A stretch of 64,000 bases of DNA from Vreelandella zhaodongensis (GCF_013415115.1 NZ_JACCDD010000001.1:620001-684000); one strand, 5' to 3'. Counted from the first letter of the stretch, positions 19,349-29,289 are shown. Made by a program: numbers and translations. The notes: generated from the letters alone by a model not told the origin.

Positions 19349-20641
19349 ATGCGAGTGTTACTTCATGGTAGTGAACTCAGTGCTGCCACTGCTGCCGCAG
19401 CGTTAGCATGGGTGGGGCATCAAGTGGATTGGTTGTTGCACGAAAGCGCGCCATGGTCTGTGCTTTCAAATGCAGATTGGTTACGCCGTGAACCGGAGTT
19501 GATGACCTATATTGAACAAGCGCTAGCCAGTGGAACACTCCAAATTATAGAGACATATGAGCATCTCAACCCACCGGATGTGGTGTGGCTGGCACTATCG
19601 CCTGACCAGCGCCAGTCGGCTAATGCGCTACTTGAAACATCTATGTTTCAACATCACCATGGCGCTGTGTTGATCAATAACTCTACTTTCCCCGTGGGTG
19701 AGACGGAGCGACTGCATGCGCTTATGGGGCAACAACATAGCAGCGTTGCACTACCTGACACGCTAGAAGAGGGGCGTGCTTGGACAACCTTTACTCGACC
19801 TTCGCGCTGGCTGTTAGGCTGCGATGATGAGGTAGGAGAGCAAGTAGCTAGAGAATTATTGAGGGCCTTCAATCGACGTAACGATGTTTTCCAACAAATG
19901 CCTCGCAGGGCCGCTGAGCTTACTAAACTTTCCATCAATGGCATGTTGGCAACACGTATCAGTTATATGAATGAAATAGCAGGGCTTGCTGACACGCTGG
20001 GCGTCGACGTTGAGCATGTGCGCCAAGGAATGGGAGCCGACAGCCGGATTGGCTATGAGTATCTATATCCTGGGTGTGGCTTCGGTGGGCCAAACTTTTC
20101 TCGCGACCTGATGCGTTTAGCAGACGTTCAATCCGCCAGCGGTCGCAATTCTGCACTGCTTGAGCAAGTGATGGATATCAATGAGCAGAAAAAAGAAACG
20201 CTGTTTAGAAAATTGTGGACGTTCTTTGAAGGCGACTTGGCAGGTAGAACTATTGCCATTTGGGGAGCTGCGTTTAAACCGGGGACTGCGCGAATTGATC
20301 ATGCTCCGGTATTAACGCTGTTGGAAGCATTATGGGCGCAAGGCGTTAATATCAACCTGCATGATCCTGCAGCCACCCCAGCACTTCATGCAGCTGTTGG
20401 AGATCGAGATGACCTGACAACGTTTACATGCGACCCTTACCAGGCATGTGAGGGTGCTGACGCGCTAATGCTGGTAACAGAATGGAAATCTTATTGGAAC
20501 CCAGACTGGCATCGACTCGCTTCGCTGTTAAGCGCTAAATTAGTATTAGACGGACGAAACATCTACGATCCGGCATTCGTAGCTAGCTGTGGTTTACGAT
20601 ACAGGGGGATCGGACGTCGCGCCGACCCGACAACGCATTGA
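19349..20641 (+). CDS. UDP-glucose dehydrogenase-like protein without the catalytic cysteine
   Basis: A 430-aa protein with the three-domain layout of nucleotide-sugar dehydrogenases. The central domain keeps Lys193 and Asn197 (ELTKLSINGMLATRISYMNEIA) and the SRIG...PGxGFGG substrate loop. However, the loop reads GFGGPNFSRD instead of GFGGSCFPKD: Asn249 replaces the catalytic Cys. The usual N-terminal GxGYVG dinucleotide motif is also absent (LLHGSELSAATAAAALAWVG). The C-terminal domain keeps WGAAFKPGTARIDHAP. It is therefore unlikely to perform the normal two-step oxidation; a binding or altered role is possible. It starts a tight run leading to tamAB (nine bases to the next gene). Confidence 0.82.
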   Translation: MRVLLHGSELSAATAAAALAWVGHQVDWLLHESAPWSVLSNADWLRREPELMTYIEQALASGTLQIIETYEHLNPPDVVWLALSPDQRQSANALLETSMFQHHHGAVLINNSTFPVGETERLHALMGQQHSSVALPDTLEEGRAWTTFTRPSRWLLGCDDEVGEQVARELLRAFNRRNDVFQQMPRRAAELTKLSINGMLATRISYMNEIAGLADTLGVDVEHVRQGMGADSRIGYEYLYPGCGFGGPNFSRDLMRLADVQSASGRNSALLEQVMDINEQKKETLFRKLWTFFEGDLAGRTIAIWGAAFKPGTARIDHAPVLTLLEALWAQGVNINLHDPAATPALHAAVGDRDDLTTFTCDPYQACEGADALMLVTEWKSYWNPDWHRLASLLSAKLVLDGRNIYDPAFVASCGLRYRGIGRRADPTTH

Positions 20642-20650
20642 GGAAAAATC

Positions 20651-21502
20651 ATGCCCAACACCACTGCGACTCCCCGCATTGTACCTGATGTGGGTCAGAG
20701 CATGACCGCACAACATCTGCGTCATCGCAAAGGGCCTAAATTATGGCCTTTATGGATAGTTTTGATGCTGGTTATCATTCTGCTTGGTGCTGCAGCGGTA
20801 GGCCTTTGGTATGAAAGAGAGCGCTTGTTAAGTGAATTTAATCGGGTGAGCGGCGAAGTTTCCAACCTTCATGCAAGAATTGACTCAGGCAGTACAGATG
20901 CACAGGATGCGATAACTCTTGTACAAGCGCAAATGGCGACGCTTTTTCAAGAGCAGGAGCATCTCGCCGTTTCCGTAACTAACACTCGTGAAGAGTTGTA
21001 CGGGCTATTAACCGCTAATGAGGAACTTGTCACCACCGATTCGCTTAGCGGTTTTGCTGAGACTATTAAGCAGCTGGAAGATCAGGCAGCACTTCGGGAT
21101 AGGCAGTTAGCCGCGATAAGATCATCGCTTGATTCGCTTGAACAAACGGGATTATCCGGCAGGCAAAATCTAGCAGAAGAGGTTACCAACCTCGACGAAA
21201 TGATGGCACAACGTTTATCTTCTATTACTAGTCAATTAGACCGTATCACCCAGCTTGAAAATGCGAGCACCGAATTGGAAACAAAAGTTACAGCTTGGCA
21301 AGAAGAAGTCGATCAACGTTTCATTGAGGTAAACTCAACCATCGACAATCTTAGCGATGTAGACTCTTCTGTTACGCAAGAAACCTTAGAGACACTAGAA
21401 GAGCAGTTGGCGCAACGTATCGGCACATTAGAAAGCGATATCCGGCAAGTCCGACAAGCCCAACTAGCCTTTAGTGCGCAGATGGAAATGCTCCGACAGT
21501 AA
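20651..21502 (+). CDS. Membrane-anchored coiled-coil protein of unknown function
   Basis: I do not recognise a family. The 283-aa protein has a basic N-terminal tail (HLRHRKGPKLWP), one membrane span at about residues 33-53 (LWIVLMLVIILLGAAAVGLW), and a long predicted periplasmic coiled coil of Glu/Gln/Leu-rich heptads to the C terminus. This bitopic layout suggests a scaffold or tether. GAGGAAAAATC precedes the ATG. It lies nine bases after the UGDH-like gene and 64 bases before tamA, so it may act with the TAM complex; that is inference from position only. Confidence 0.7.
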   Translation: MPNTTATPRIVPDVGQSMTAQHLRHRKGPKLWPLWIVLMLVIILLGAAAVGLWYERERLLSEFNRVSGEVSNLHARIDSGSTDAQDAITLVQAQMATLFQEQEHLAVSVTNTREELYGLLTANEELVTTDSLSGFAETIKQLEDQAALRDRQLAAIRSSLDSLEQTGLSGRQNLAEEVTNLDEMMAQRLSSITSQLDRITQLENASTELETKVTAWQEEVDQRFIEVNSTIDNLSDVDSSVTQETLETLEEQLAQRIGTLESDIRQVRQAQLAFSAQMEMLRQ

Positions 21503-21566
21503 GTCTGGAAGCATTGTAATCGGTAACAAAGCTACCGAGTCGCTGATTTGGTTAGGGATGAACTTG

Positions 21567-23420
21567 ATGGAAAGACAACGGCGATGGCCCATAGCTAAAA
21601 AAGCGGCATGTAGTGTGGCATTGCCACTCCTCGTATTGGCGGCCAACCCTGCGTGGGCGTTAAACGCCTCAATCAGCGGCGTTAGCGACGAAGTAGAGGA
21701 TAATATTGATGCTTACTTACAAACGATTGACGAAGAGCTATACACAGATGTTCGTTTAGAGGGGAAAATACGTTTACGCACCCAAGAAGCGATGAGGGTA
21801 TATGGTTATTACGAGCCCAAGATTACCGTCGATCTGCAGCAGACCCCTATAGAGTTGCGTATCACTCCAGGCCCTCAAGTTAAAATTGACGTTCTTTCTA
21901 TCAATATTGAAGGCGAAGCTAAGGATGATCCGCCATTTCAGGCTGCGTTAGATAGGTTTCCATTACGGGAAGGGGATGCTCTTCGGCACGCCCCCTGGGA
22001 TCGGTTACGAAATCAATTCTCGGGGTTGGCGCTTGAGCGTGGTTATTTTGATTGGGGCTTTACGGATCGACGGATGGAAGTCAGACCCTATCTGGAAAGC
22101 GCACGCCTCTACATGGACTTCAATAGTGGTCCCCGCTACCAGTTTGGCAATACTTCCATCACTGGGAGTCATATTGAGCCAGACCGGTTGCGGAAAATGC
22201 AAACATTTGAAGCAGGTGAGTCTTATCTCGCTGAATCTTTGGCTCTTTATAACCAGCGCCTGGCAGAAACAGGCTGGTTTAGTTCGGTATCAGTTCGTCC
22301 AAGGCTTGATACTGCCCAAGAGCTAACGATGTCGCCACCCACCGGCGGATCTCCTTGGTGGGATGAGGCAACGGCGTCTCAGCCACAGCGTCCTCGACTT
22401 TCCAGCGCTGCATTTGCAAGTGCGCTTAGTATTAGCAAAGGCGATGATACGACCCTACCTATCGACGTAAATGTTGAACCTGCTGATCGCCACCAGTTTG
22501 AAGTTGGTATCGGCTTCGCGACAGATGTAGGTCCGCGTATGCGGTTTGGCTGGAACCAGCCATGGATTAACCGTTTTGGTCATAGCTTGGAACATGACCT
22601 GTATATTTCGGCACCCGACCAGCGTTTTACGGGCACTTACAATATTCCGTTAGATGATCCCCTACGCGATAGCTATCGTCTGCAGTATGGCGTGCGTAAC
22701 CTGGATGATGGCGATACACGGTCGTTAGAAGCCACGGTAGAAATCGCTCGTCGCTGGGAATTTGAAAACCGCTGGGTGCAAACGCTTTATTTCCGCACCA
22801 CATATGAAGACTTTACTCAAGGCGGTGTATCAGATCAGGTTCTGCTTTATTATCCAGGCATACAATGGTCTCGCACGCGTACACGCCCTCAGCGCTTTCC
22901 GTTGTGGGGGGATCGCCAGCAGCTCTCGATCGAGTACTCTGACACCATATGGGGCTCTGATGCTCAGTTCGCGCGGTTAACAGGCGACACCGAGTGGATT
23001 CGAACCATTGGAGATGACAATCGATTTTTGGCAAGACTGAGTGTTGGCGCCATCGAAACAGACGATTTTGATAAGCTGCCTCCGTCATTGCGCTTTTTCG
23101 CAGGTGGTGACCGAAGTGTGCGCGGCTATTCCTTTGAAAGCCTATCACCTAGAAATGCAGAAGGTCGTTTGCGGGGTGGCCAGCAAATGCTCACCTCAAC
23201 ATTAGAGTACCAGCGCCGAGTATCCGGCGACTGGTGGGGTGCGACGTTTGTAGACAGTGGCGATGCGTTTGACAACTGGGGCCCTGAAGACTTAAAAACC
23301 GGCGCTGGGGTAGGGGTGCGCTGGGTTTCTCCCGTCGGCCCTATCCGTTTAGACGTTGCGCACCCCTTTGATCATGAAGACGATTGGCGGCTGCACTTTT
23401 CCATCGGACCGGAATTCTAG
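21567..23420 (+). CDS. tamA: Translocation and assembly module outer-membrane protein TamA
   Basis: A 617-aa Omp85-family protein. A signal peptide (ending NPAWA) is followed by POTRA domains (about residues 25-270) and a C-terminal 16-strand beta-barrel ending in LHFSIGPEF, with the Omp85 motif RFFAGGDRSVRGY (the VRGY sequence of strand loop 6). With TamB it helps place proteins, and probably lipids, in the outer membrane. The ATG at 21567 has AGGGA eight bases upstream; an ATG at 21558 is possible. tamB begins nine bases after the stop. Confidence 0.93.
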   Translation: MERQRRWPIAKKAACSVALPLLVLAANPAWALNASISGVSDEVEDNIDAYLQTIDEELYTDVRLEGKIRLRTQEAMRVYGYYEPKITVDLQQTPIELRITPGPQVKIDVLSINIEGEAKDDPPFQAALDRFPLREGDALRHAPWDRLRNQFSGLALERGYFDWGFTDRRMEVRPYLESARLYMDFNSGPRYQFGNTSITGSHIEPDRLRKMQTFEAGESYLAESLALYNQRLAETGWFSSVSVRPRLDTAQELTMSPPTGGSPWWDEATASQPQRPRLSSAAFASALSISKGDDTTLPIDVNVEPADRHQFEVGIGFATDVGPRMRFGWNQPWINRFGHSLEHDLYISAPDQRFTGTYNIPLDDPLRDSYRLQYGVRNLDDGDTRSLEATVEIARRWEFENRWVQTLYFRTTYEDFTQGGVSDQVLLYYPGIQWSRTRTRPQRFPLWGDRQQLSIEYSDTIWGSDAQFARLTGDTEWIRTIGDDNRFLARLSVGAIETDDFDKLPPSLRFFAGGDRSVRGYSFESLSPRNAEGRLRGGQQMLTSTLEYQRRVSGDWWGATFVDSGDAFDNWGPEDLKTGAGVGVRWVSPVGPIRLDVAHPFDHEDDWRLHFSIGPEF

Positions 23421-23429
23421 GAGAGCATC

Positions 23430-26400
23430 TTGGCTAAGGTTGAAAAATCGGCACCCTCCAAGCGAATAATGCTCTCATCAAAACACCGCATTGGGTTGTT
23501 TTTGTGGAGCTTAGTTAGGCTAGTTATTGTGCTGCCCCTTTGGTTATTTGGGCTGGTGGCACTACTACTTGGTGTTGCACTTTCTCCCTGGGGAACAGGT
23601 TTGCTGTTCTCTCAAGGAGAGCAGAGAGGATATTTTACTTACGAGCATCAAGAAGGCGCTTTGCTTGATAGCTTCGCCTTGCAAGGGTTTAATCTGGTGA
23701 TGGGCGAAACGCGCATCAACATTGACAATGTTGAGCTAGCTTGGGCTGAGGATTGCCTGTTATCAGGCCGGCTTTGCCTTGATAAGTTTCATGTGGCAGG
23801 CGCTGACATACAGCTGGGCAGTGGCTCTGAAGAAGAGCAAGCGCCTTCCGAACCCACTGAGCAAACTAGAGTAAAGCTCCCATTCCCAATTGAGCTGCGT
23901 TCAATTGAGCTAAATGATATTCAGTTACAGCTAGCTGATGGAACGCGTGTCGCGTGGGATGCATTTTCAACCTCCATTGCAGCTGAGCAACATCAGGTCA
24001 ATATCGCACCTACTACGCTGTTGAGACCAACACTTTATTTACCACCTTCCCCAGGTATCCAACTAACGGAAGGGGTCCAGACGCCGCTACTTGCAGAGAG
24101 TATTGACGGTGCCGTTTTGGCGACGCAAGCCGCCATAGAAGACCATGAGCAGGCTGTCGAAACGTTAGCAGAGCGGGAGCGAATTGAGCTACCTGAAATA
24201 ATGCTCCCTATTGATATTGAGCTTGCATCTTTGACGGTAACTGATTTCTCCGTGTCTGGAGCCGTTGATTATGAGGTGGAGCGCTTGGCGCTAGTCGCTA
24301 GTGCTCATGAGAATCAGGTCTCCGTTAGCTCACTAGAGCTACTAACACCTGACGCCCATGCAAGCTTATCGGCCAATGCCACGTTGTCAGGTGGTTATCC
24401 CTTAGATGCACGACTAACGTCAACCTTGTTTCTACCCGAGATTTTCCCTGAACTAAGCGGCGAAGAAGTCGTGCTTGAACTGTCGGGGTCCCTTGATGAT
24501 TTATCCGCTAACCTCGAGGCCACAGGTGTTGTCAATGCAAGGCTTAGTGGCCGAGTCGATGCACTAGCGCCAACCTTGCCTTTCGAGGTGCAGCTACAAA
24601 GTGATCGTCTGCAATGGCCATTAACCCAGCCACAAAGCGACGATCAAGTAGCCGAAGAGCCCTATATCGCTGAAGGCCTTGATGCCACCGTTAGCGGAAG
24701 CCTGGAAGCGTATGAAATAACGCTTGCACTGAATGCCCAGGGGCCACAAGTGCCCTCAACAGATGTGTATCTAAGTGGTGAAGGCGATCTCTCATCGTTT
24801 CGCTGGACACCTCTCACGCTGAACATTGAGGAGAGTTCGTTGCGCAGTGAAGGTGAAATCAATTGGGATTCTCCTTTACAAGTTAATACGACGATACGAC
24901 TGGATCAATTCGACCCTTCACACTTTGTCGATGAGCTCAATGGCAGCCTGAACGGCGATATCACACTTAATGTGCAGCAAACTGGTGACTTGTGGGAAAT
25001 CAGTCTTCCGACGCTAGCCATTGATGGCGAGCTTCAGGAGTACCCGCTCACGCTGCAGGCATCGCTAGATGCCAACAGTGAGCTTGAAGTTGATATTCAA
25101 GAGCTGCTTTTCACCCAGGGAGATAATCGTCTAACAGCTTCTGGGCAAGTCAGTGAGCAAGCAATGTCACTGGATGCAGAGATTGCTCTGCGTCAACTAC
25201 AAACTCTGCATCCAGACTTAGCAGGCACGTTAACAGGGGATATTCTTGCCAGAGGGAGTCTTGAACATCCCAATATAGCGGCAGATCTAACAGGCAGTAA
25301 TCTGCGTTTTGCTGATAACCGTATTGAGTCACTGACATTGGTTAGTAATGTCGAGGGAATCGAAGACCCCTTGTTAGAGATTGAACTTGCCTTAGCGCAA
25401 GTAAACGCAGGGGGTCAGGCGTTTTCTAATATCGCGCTAGAGTTAGATGGGCGGTTATCGCAACATGTACTTTCCGTTAGTGCCGACGGCGAAGCTAACA
25501 ACATGCTGCGCCGTGCGCTTATATCTCTAGACGGGCGCTTTGACCAGCAGGCTCAGCAGTATCAGGGGCAGTTGACACCCCTGGAAATAGATTCTGAATT
25601 TGGCAACGTGCGCCTAGAATCACCATTAGATCTTCGCTATAACCTTGCTAATGGACAAGCACAGCTCTCACCGTTTTGCTTGCGACGTGAAGAAGGAGGG
25701 GTTGTTTGTTCCGACGAGCCAATCTCAGCGTCGTCGGAGCAGGGCAGCGCTGCCCTTAGTATCAGAGAAGTACCGATGGAAGCCCTAGAGCCTCTATTAC
25801 CCGAGGAGTGGAGCTTTGAGGGTGACACTACTGCCGATATTGTGGCAGCGTGGCGTCAAGGAGGCGCGCAGTGGCAAGCAGATGTTCAACTGCTAAGCGA
25901 GCTGGCGATTACGGCGATTAACGATTTTGGTCAACCAGTAGAGCTACCGACCATTCGCTTAAACACACAGTTGGAAGCCAACCAGGCGCAAGCGGATGCG
26001 GATGTAGTACTGTCGTTTGATGATGCCGGAGAACTAGCGCTGAATCTCACCATCGATGACCCCCTCGGACGCGGCGGCCTAAACGGTGAATTGCGAGCAC
26101 AGCAACTCACTTTATCACCCTATCGGCCGCTGGTAGTAGATATGGACCGCTTAGAGGGTGACGTGAGTGGTAACGTTCAAATAACCGGCACGACAAATCA
26201 GCCAGACTTGCAGGGACAGCTCGCGCTTCGCAACCTACGCATTCATGGCCCTGATATTCCCATCGATATCCAAGATGGACAGCTCATCGTTGGTTTTGAC
26301 GGCGAACAAGGCAATATCGATGGCTTTATTGGTGCTGAACGTGGTCGGTTGAATATCACAGGCGATGCTTACTGGCCCACAGATGATGACTGGCGAATTG

Positions 26401-27440
26401 GTGTGGATCTCAACGCAACTCAAGACCCATTATTGATTGTTCTACCTCAATTTGGGCGCCTGGAAGCAGCGCCCGATATTCGCGTTCGCATAACACCAGA
26501 GCGCTTACAAGTGCGTGGCAATGTTGATATCCCATGGGCACGTTTAAGCGTGGGTGACTTGCCTGCCTCTGCGGTTAGTCCCAGCAGTGATGAAATCATC
26601 ATTACCGAACGTGATGATCGTGAAGCGGAAAGGCTGGCTCAGCAACGAGCAGCCTCTGGAGAGCCAAGCGCTGCAGATGAGCTAGCACAGTCAGGAATGG
26701 CGCTTGATGTGCTGATTACCTTAACGCTGGGTAGAGATATGCAAATCTCCGCTTATGGCCTTCATTCAGGCTTAGGGGGAACGCTAGAAATTCGACAAGA
26801 CAGTGGGGCACTTCAACTATTTGGCGATGTCAATCTGGTAGACGGTCGCTTTCAAGCCTTTGCCCAGGATCTGTTGATTCGTCGTGGCCAGTTAATCTTT
26901 AGCGGCCCGCCAGGACTTCCAGTGCTCGATTTCGAAGCGATACGTAATCCCGACATCACCGAAGATGAGGTGATTGCAGGTCTTCGGGTGAGTGGCAATG
27001 CAGAAGAGCCCAATGTGGTGATTTTTTCTGAGCCCGCCATGAACGAGACACGAGCACTTTCGTATCTTTTGCGGGGACGAGCACCCGATGCTGATGGTGG
27101 AGGAATCGACAGTGCGCTGGCCACAGCATTAATTGGGATGTCGTTAGGACGAACGGGAGGAGCCGTTGGCTCTATTGGCGAAGCGTTTGGCATCAGCGAT
27201 TTAACCCTTGATACAACAGGTGCCGGTGATGATAGCCAAGTCGCGTTGAGCGGACAGCTAACCGATGACCTTCGTATTAGCTATGGTGTCGGGATTTTCT
27301 CACCTATTGCAGAGCTTACTCTGCGTTACACGCTGTGGCGTAACTTATACGTACAGGCAGTGTCAGGCGCCAGCCAAGCAGTTGACTTAATTTATACGTT
27401 TAGCCGATCTGGTGATCCTACTATTTACCCAGCTCAATAA
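23430..27440 (+). CDS. tamB: Translocation and assembly module inner-membrane protein TamB
   Basis: A 1336-aa AsmA-like protein anchored by an N-terminal span (about residues 25-52) with a long periplasmic beta-groove and the C-terminal TamB domain (DUF490; from about residue 960, with GRLNITGDAYWPTDDDWRIG and ending LYVQAVSGASQAVDLIYTF). Such proteins are bridge-like conduits, and TamB pairs with TamA. The length is close to E. coli TamB. The start is an unusual TTG, supported by AGGAGAG five bases upstream; the first in-frame ATG is at 23469. Confidence 0.92.
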   Translation: MAKVEKSAPSKRIMLSSKHRIGLFLWSLVRLVIVLPLWLFGLVALLLGVALSPWGTGLLFSQGEQRGYFTYEHQEGALLDSFALQGFNLVMGETRINIDNVELAWAEDCLLSGRLCLDKFHVAGADIQLGSGSEEEQAPSEPTEQTRVKLPFPIELRSIELNDIQLQLADGTRVAWDAFSTSIAAEQHQVNIAPTTLLRPTLYLPPSPGIQLTEGVQTPLLAESIDGAVLATQAAIEDHEQAVETLAERERIELPEIMLPIDIELASLTVTDFSVSGAVDYEVERLALVASAHENQVSVSSLELLTPDAHASLSANATLSGGYPLDARLTSTLFLPEIFPELSGEEVVLELSGSLDDLSANLEATGVVNARLSGRVDALAPTLPFEVQLQSDRLQWPLTQPQSDDQVAEEPYIAEGLDATVSGSLEAYEITLALNAQGPQVPSTDVYLSGEGDLSSFRWTPLTLNIEESSLRSEGEINWDSPLQVNTTIRLDQFDPSHFVDELNGSLNGDITLNVQQTGDLWEISLPTLAIDGELQEYPLTLQASLDANSELEVDIQELLFTQGDNRLTASGQVSEQAMSLDAEIALRQLQTLHPDLAGTLTGDILARGSLEHPNIAADLTGSNLRFADNRIESLTLVSNVEGIEDPLLEIELALAQVNAGGQAFSNIALELDGRLSQHVLSVSADGEANNMLRRALISLDGRFDQQAQQYQGQLTPLEIDSEFGNVRLESPLDLRYNLANGQAQLSPFCLRREEGGVVCSDEPISASSEQGSAALSIREVPMEALEPLLPEEWSFEGDTTADIVAAWRQGGAQWQADVQLLSELAITAINDFGQPVELPTIRLNTQLEANQAQADADVVLSFDDAGELALNLTIDDPLGRGGLNGELRAQQLTLSPYRPLVVDMDRLEGDVSGNVQITGTTNQPDLQGQLALRNLRIHGPDIPIDIQDGQLIVGFDGEQGNIDGFIGAERGRLNITGDAYWPTDDDWRIGVDLNATQDPLLIVLPQFGRLEAAPDIRVRITPERLQVRGNVDIPWARLSVGDLPASAVSPSSDEIIITERDDREAERLAQQRAASGEPSAADELAQSGMALDVLITLTLGRDMQISAYGLHSGLGGTLEIRQDSGALQLFGDVNLVDGRFQAFAQDLLIRRGQLIFSGPPGLPVLDFEAIRNPDITEDEVIAGLRVSGNAEEPNVVIFSEPAMNETRALSYLLRGRAPDADGGGIDSALATALIGMSLGRTGGAVGSIGEAFGISDLTLDTTGAGDDSQVALSGQLTDDLRISYGVGIFSPIAELTLRYTLWRNLYVQAVSGASQAVDLIYTFSRSGDPTIYPAQ

Positions 27441-27449
27441 GAGAGCGTT

Positions 27450-28067
27450 ATGACACTATTTTCTAAAGCCATATCTGGCCGTGAAGCGCCTATTGATACC
27501 AGTCACACGCACGCCGTGACTAACCATTCACTTCACCCTCCTTTTCCTGCAGGGTGTGAAGAGATCGTACTAGCCATGGGTTGTTTCTGGGGAGTCGAGC
27601 GCCTGTTCTGGCAAGAGCCAGGCGTCTACGTAACTGCCGCTGGGTATGCAGGCGGACACACACCGAACCCCACCTATCAAGAAACCTGTACGGGCGATAC
27701 CGGCCACACAGAAGTTGTCAGGGTCGTTTATGATCCAAGCCAAATACCATTAGAACGCTTATTAAAGATTTTTTGGGAGCAGCACGATCCTACCCAAGGA
27801 AACCGTCAAGGTAACGACGTAGGCAGCCAGTATCGTTCGGCAATTTTCACTACAACGGATGCACAGCTGATCGCTGCTGAAAGGAGTGCCGATGCCTATC
27901 AGCAGGCGCTCGACAAAGCAGGCAAAGGCGCCATCACCACAGAAATTAAGCCGCTAGAAGCTTTCTACTATGCCGAGGCTTATCACCAGCAATATTTGCA
28001 TAAAAACCCCAATGGTTATTGTGGGTTAAAAGGTATAGGTGTTACTTGTCCTATCGGTCAGCGTTAA
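27450..28067 (+). CDS. msrA: Peptide methionine sulfoxide reductase MsrA
   Basis: A 205-aa enzyme that reduces the S-epimer of methionine sulfoxide. The catalytic motif is GCFWG with Cys45, followed by [25 protein letters not shown]-terminal cysteines in [13 protein letters not shown] are the likely resolving residues. An N-terminal extension of about 35 residues precedes the core, as in E. coli MsrA. It begins nine bases after tamB and may be cotranscribed with it. Confidence 0.95.
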   Translation: MTLFSKAISGREAPIDTSHTHAVTNHSLHPPFPAGCEEIVLAMGCFWGVERLFWQEPGVYVTAAGYAGGHTPNPTYQETCTGDTGHTEVVRVVYDPSQIPLERLLKIFWEQHDPTQGNRQGNDVGSQYRSAIFTTTDAQLIAAERSADAYQQALDKAGKGAITTEIKPLEAFYYAEAYHQQYLHKNPNGYCGLKGIGVTCPIGQR

Positions 28068-28104
28068 TAATGGCGCGACTAAACAAACCCATTAGGTTAA
28101 TCAC

Positions 28105-28620
28105 ATGTCACAGCGTTCTAAACATCAACGGCTGACACGCTCTGCCTGCGCCTTGATCATTTCTGGCGCGTTTTGTGTATGGGCAGTCGCTGAAGACACA
28201 ACTCCACCGATGCCTCAATCGGTTGAAGAGACGCCCTTTGCAAGTGAGCGAGAGGCCGTTATGTGGCGTCAGGATGAGCTGAAAGACTTAGAACGTTTAG
28301 TGCGACAGCTTCGCTTTGATCTGGTTAATAACCGCGATGCCCGAGGTGCCGCCCCACGCTTAGCGGAGTTGAAAGAGCGAGCGACACAAACTCATTTTTT
28401 ACCTGCCTTTATTAGTGGAACCCACGGACGCGGCTCGGATGCCCGCCCACAAATATGGGATGAATGGGATGAGTTTGCCGCCGGTTTCACCGACCTTGAA
28501 CAAAAAGTCGAGGCACTCATTGAGGCGGCAGAGCAAGAGGACTATCGAGCTGCGACACAGATGTTATCCGAGGTTGGCCTAAGCTGTCGCAGCTGTCATC
28601 GCGCCTACCGATACGACTAG
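28105..28620 (+). CDS. Cytochrome c' family protein (C-terminal CXXCH)
   Basis: A 171-aa exported haem protein. A signal peptide (about residues 1-29, ending AVAED region) leads to a mature helical domain, and the single haem motif C161-x2-C164-H165 lies seven residues from the C terminus (CRSCHRAYRYD), which is diagnostic of the cytochrome c'/c-556 four-helix class. Such proteins bind NO or act as small electron carriers. It is followed by a convergent carbonic anhydrase gene. A b561-type cytochrome occurs in the window at 60083 but is not linked. Confidence 0.85.
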   Translation: MSQRSKHQRLTRSACALIISGAFCVWAVAEDTTPPMPQSVEETPFASEREAVMWRQDELKDLERLVRQLRFDLVNNRDARGAAPRLAELKERATQTHFLPAFISGTHGRGSDARPQIWDEWDEFAAGFTDLEQKVEALIEAAEQEDYRAATQMLSEVGLSCRSCHRAYRYD

Positions 28621-28641
28621 AATGAGCAGGCGCAAGTCACA

Positions 28642-29289
28642 TCAGTCCCCTTGTTGAAGGCAATCAATACGGTAAAGCGTTTCGACCTGCTCTAATCCAG
28701 TAATGGTGCAGTTCAGGTCCTTAACGCGGCCATCATCTAACCCGTAGACCCACCCATGCACTGAAATATTTTGTCCTCGTTGCCAAGCACGTTGCAATAT
28801 TTTGGTCCGGCACAAGCTGTTAACCTGCGCTTTGACATTCAGTTCGCACATACGGTTTATTTGATCTTCCATAGGAAGATGCTTAAGCGAATCACGGTGA
28901 TGGTTGTATTGTTCGCGAACAGAGTGAAGCCAATAATCTACAACACCGCATTCGCCACCTGTCATGGCAGCCTTGATACCACCACAGCCGTAATGCCCCA
29001 CAATCATTACGTGGCTGACCTTGAGCACATCCACTGCAAACTGAACAACGGATAATGCGTTCATGTCGGTATGGTGGAGTAGGTTAGCGACGTTACGGTG
29101 TACAAAGACTTCGCCCGGTGGAAGGGCGATGATCTGATTGGCGGGGACGCGGCTATCTGAACACCCAATCCATAAATAGTCTGGATTCTGCTGGTTAGAA
29201 AGGCGTTTAAAGTACTCCGGGTCTTCCTCACACATACGCTCAGCCCAGGCTCGGTTATTATCCAGAAGCGTCGCAATTGAATTTGACAT
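28642..29289 (-). CDS. can: Beta-class carbonic anhydrase
   Basis: A 215-aa zinc enzyme that interconverts CO2 and bicarbonate. The ligands are Cys43 and Asp45 (CSDSR) and His99 and Cys102 (GHYGCGG), all intact. Length and sequence match the E. coli Can type. The ATG at 29289 has GGAGA upstream; a frame extended to 29346 has no such support. It is divergent from the glutathione reductase gene. Confidence 0.94.
   Translation of the reverse strand: MSNSIATLLDNNRAWAERMCEEDPEYFKRLSNQQNPDYLWIGCSDSRVPANQIIALPPGEVFVHRNVANLLHHTDMNALSVVQFAVDVLKVSHVMIVGHYGCGGIKAAMTGGECGVVDYWLHSVREQYNHHRDSLKHLPMEDQINRMCELNVKAQVNSLCRTKILQRAWQRGQNISVHGWVYGLDDGRVKDLNCTITGLEQVETLYRIDCLQQGD

Noticed and set aside
28105..28620. 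c-type cytochrome paired with the b561 gene as one system
   Set aside because: The two genes are 31 kb apart with no shared regulation visible.
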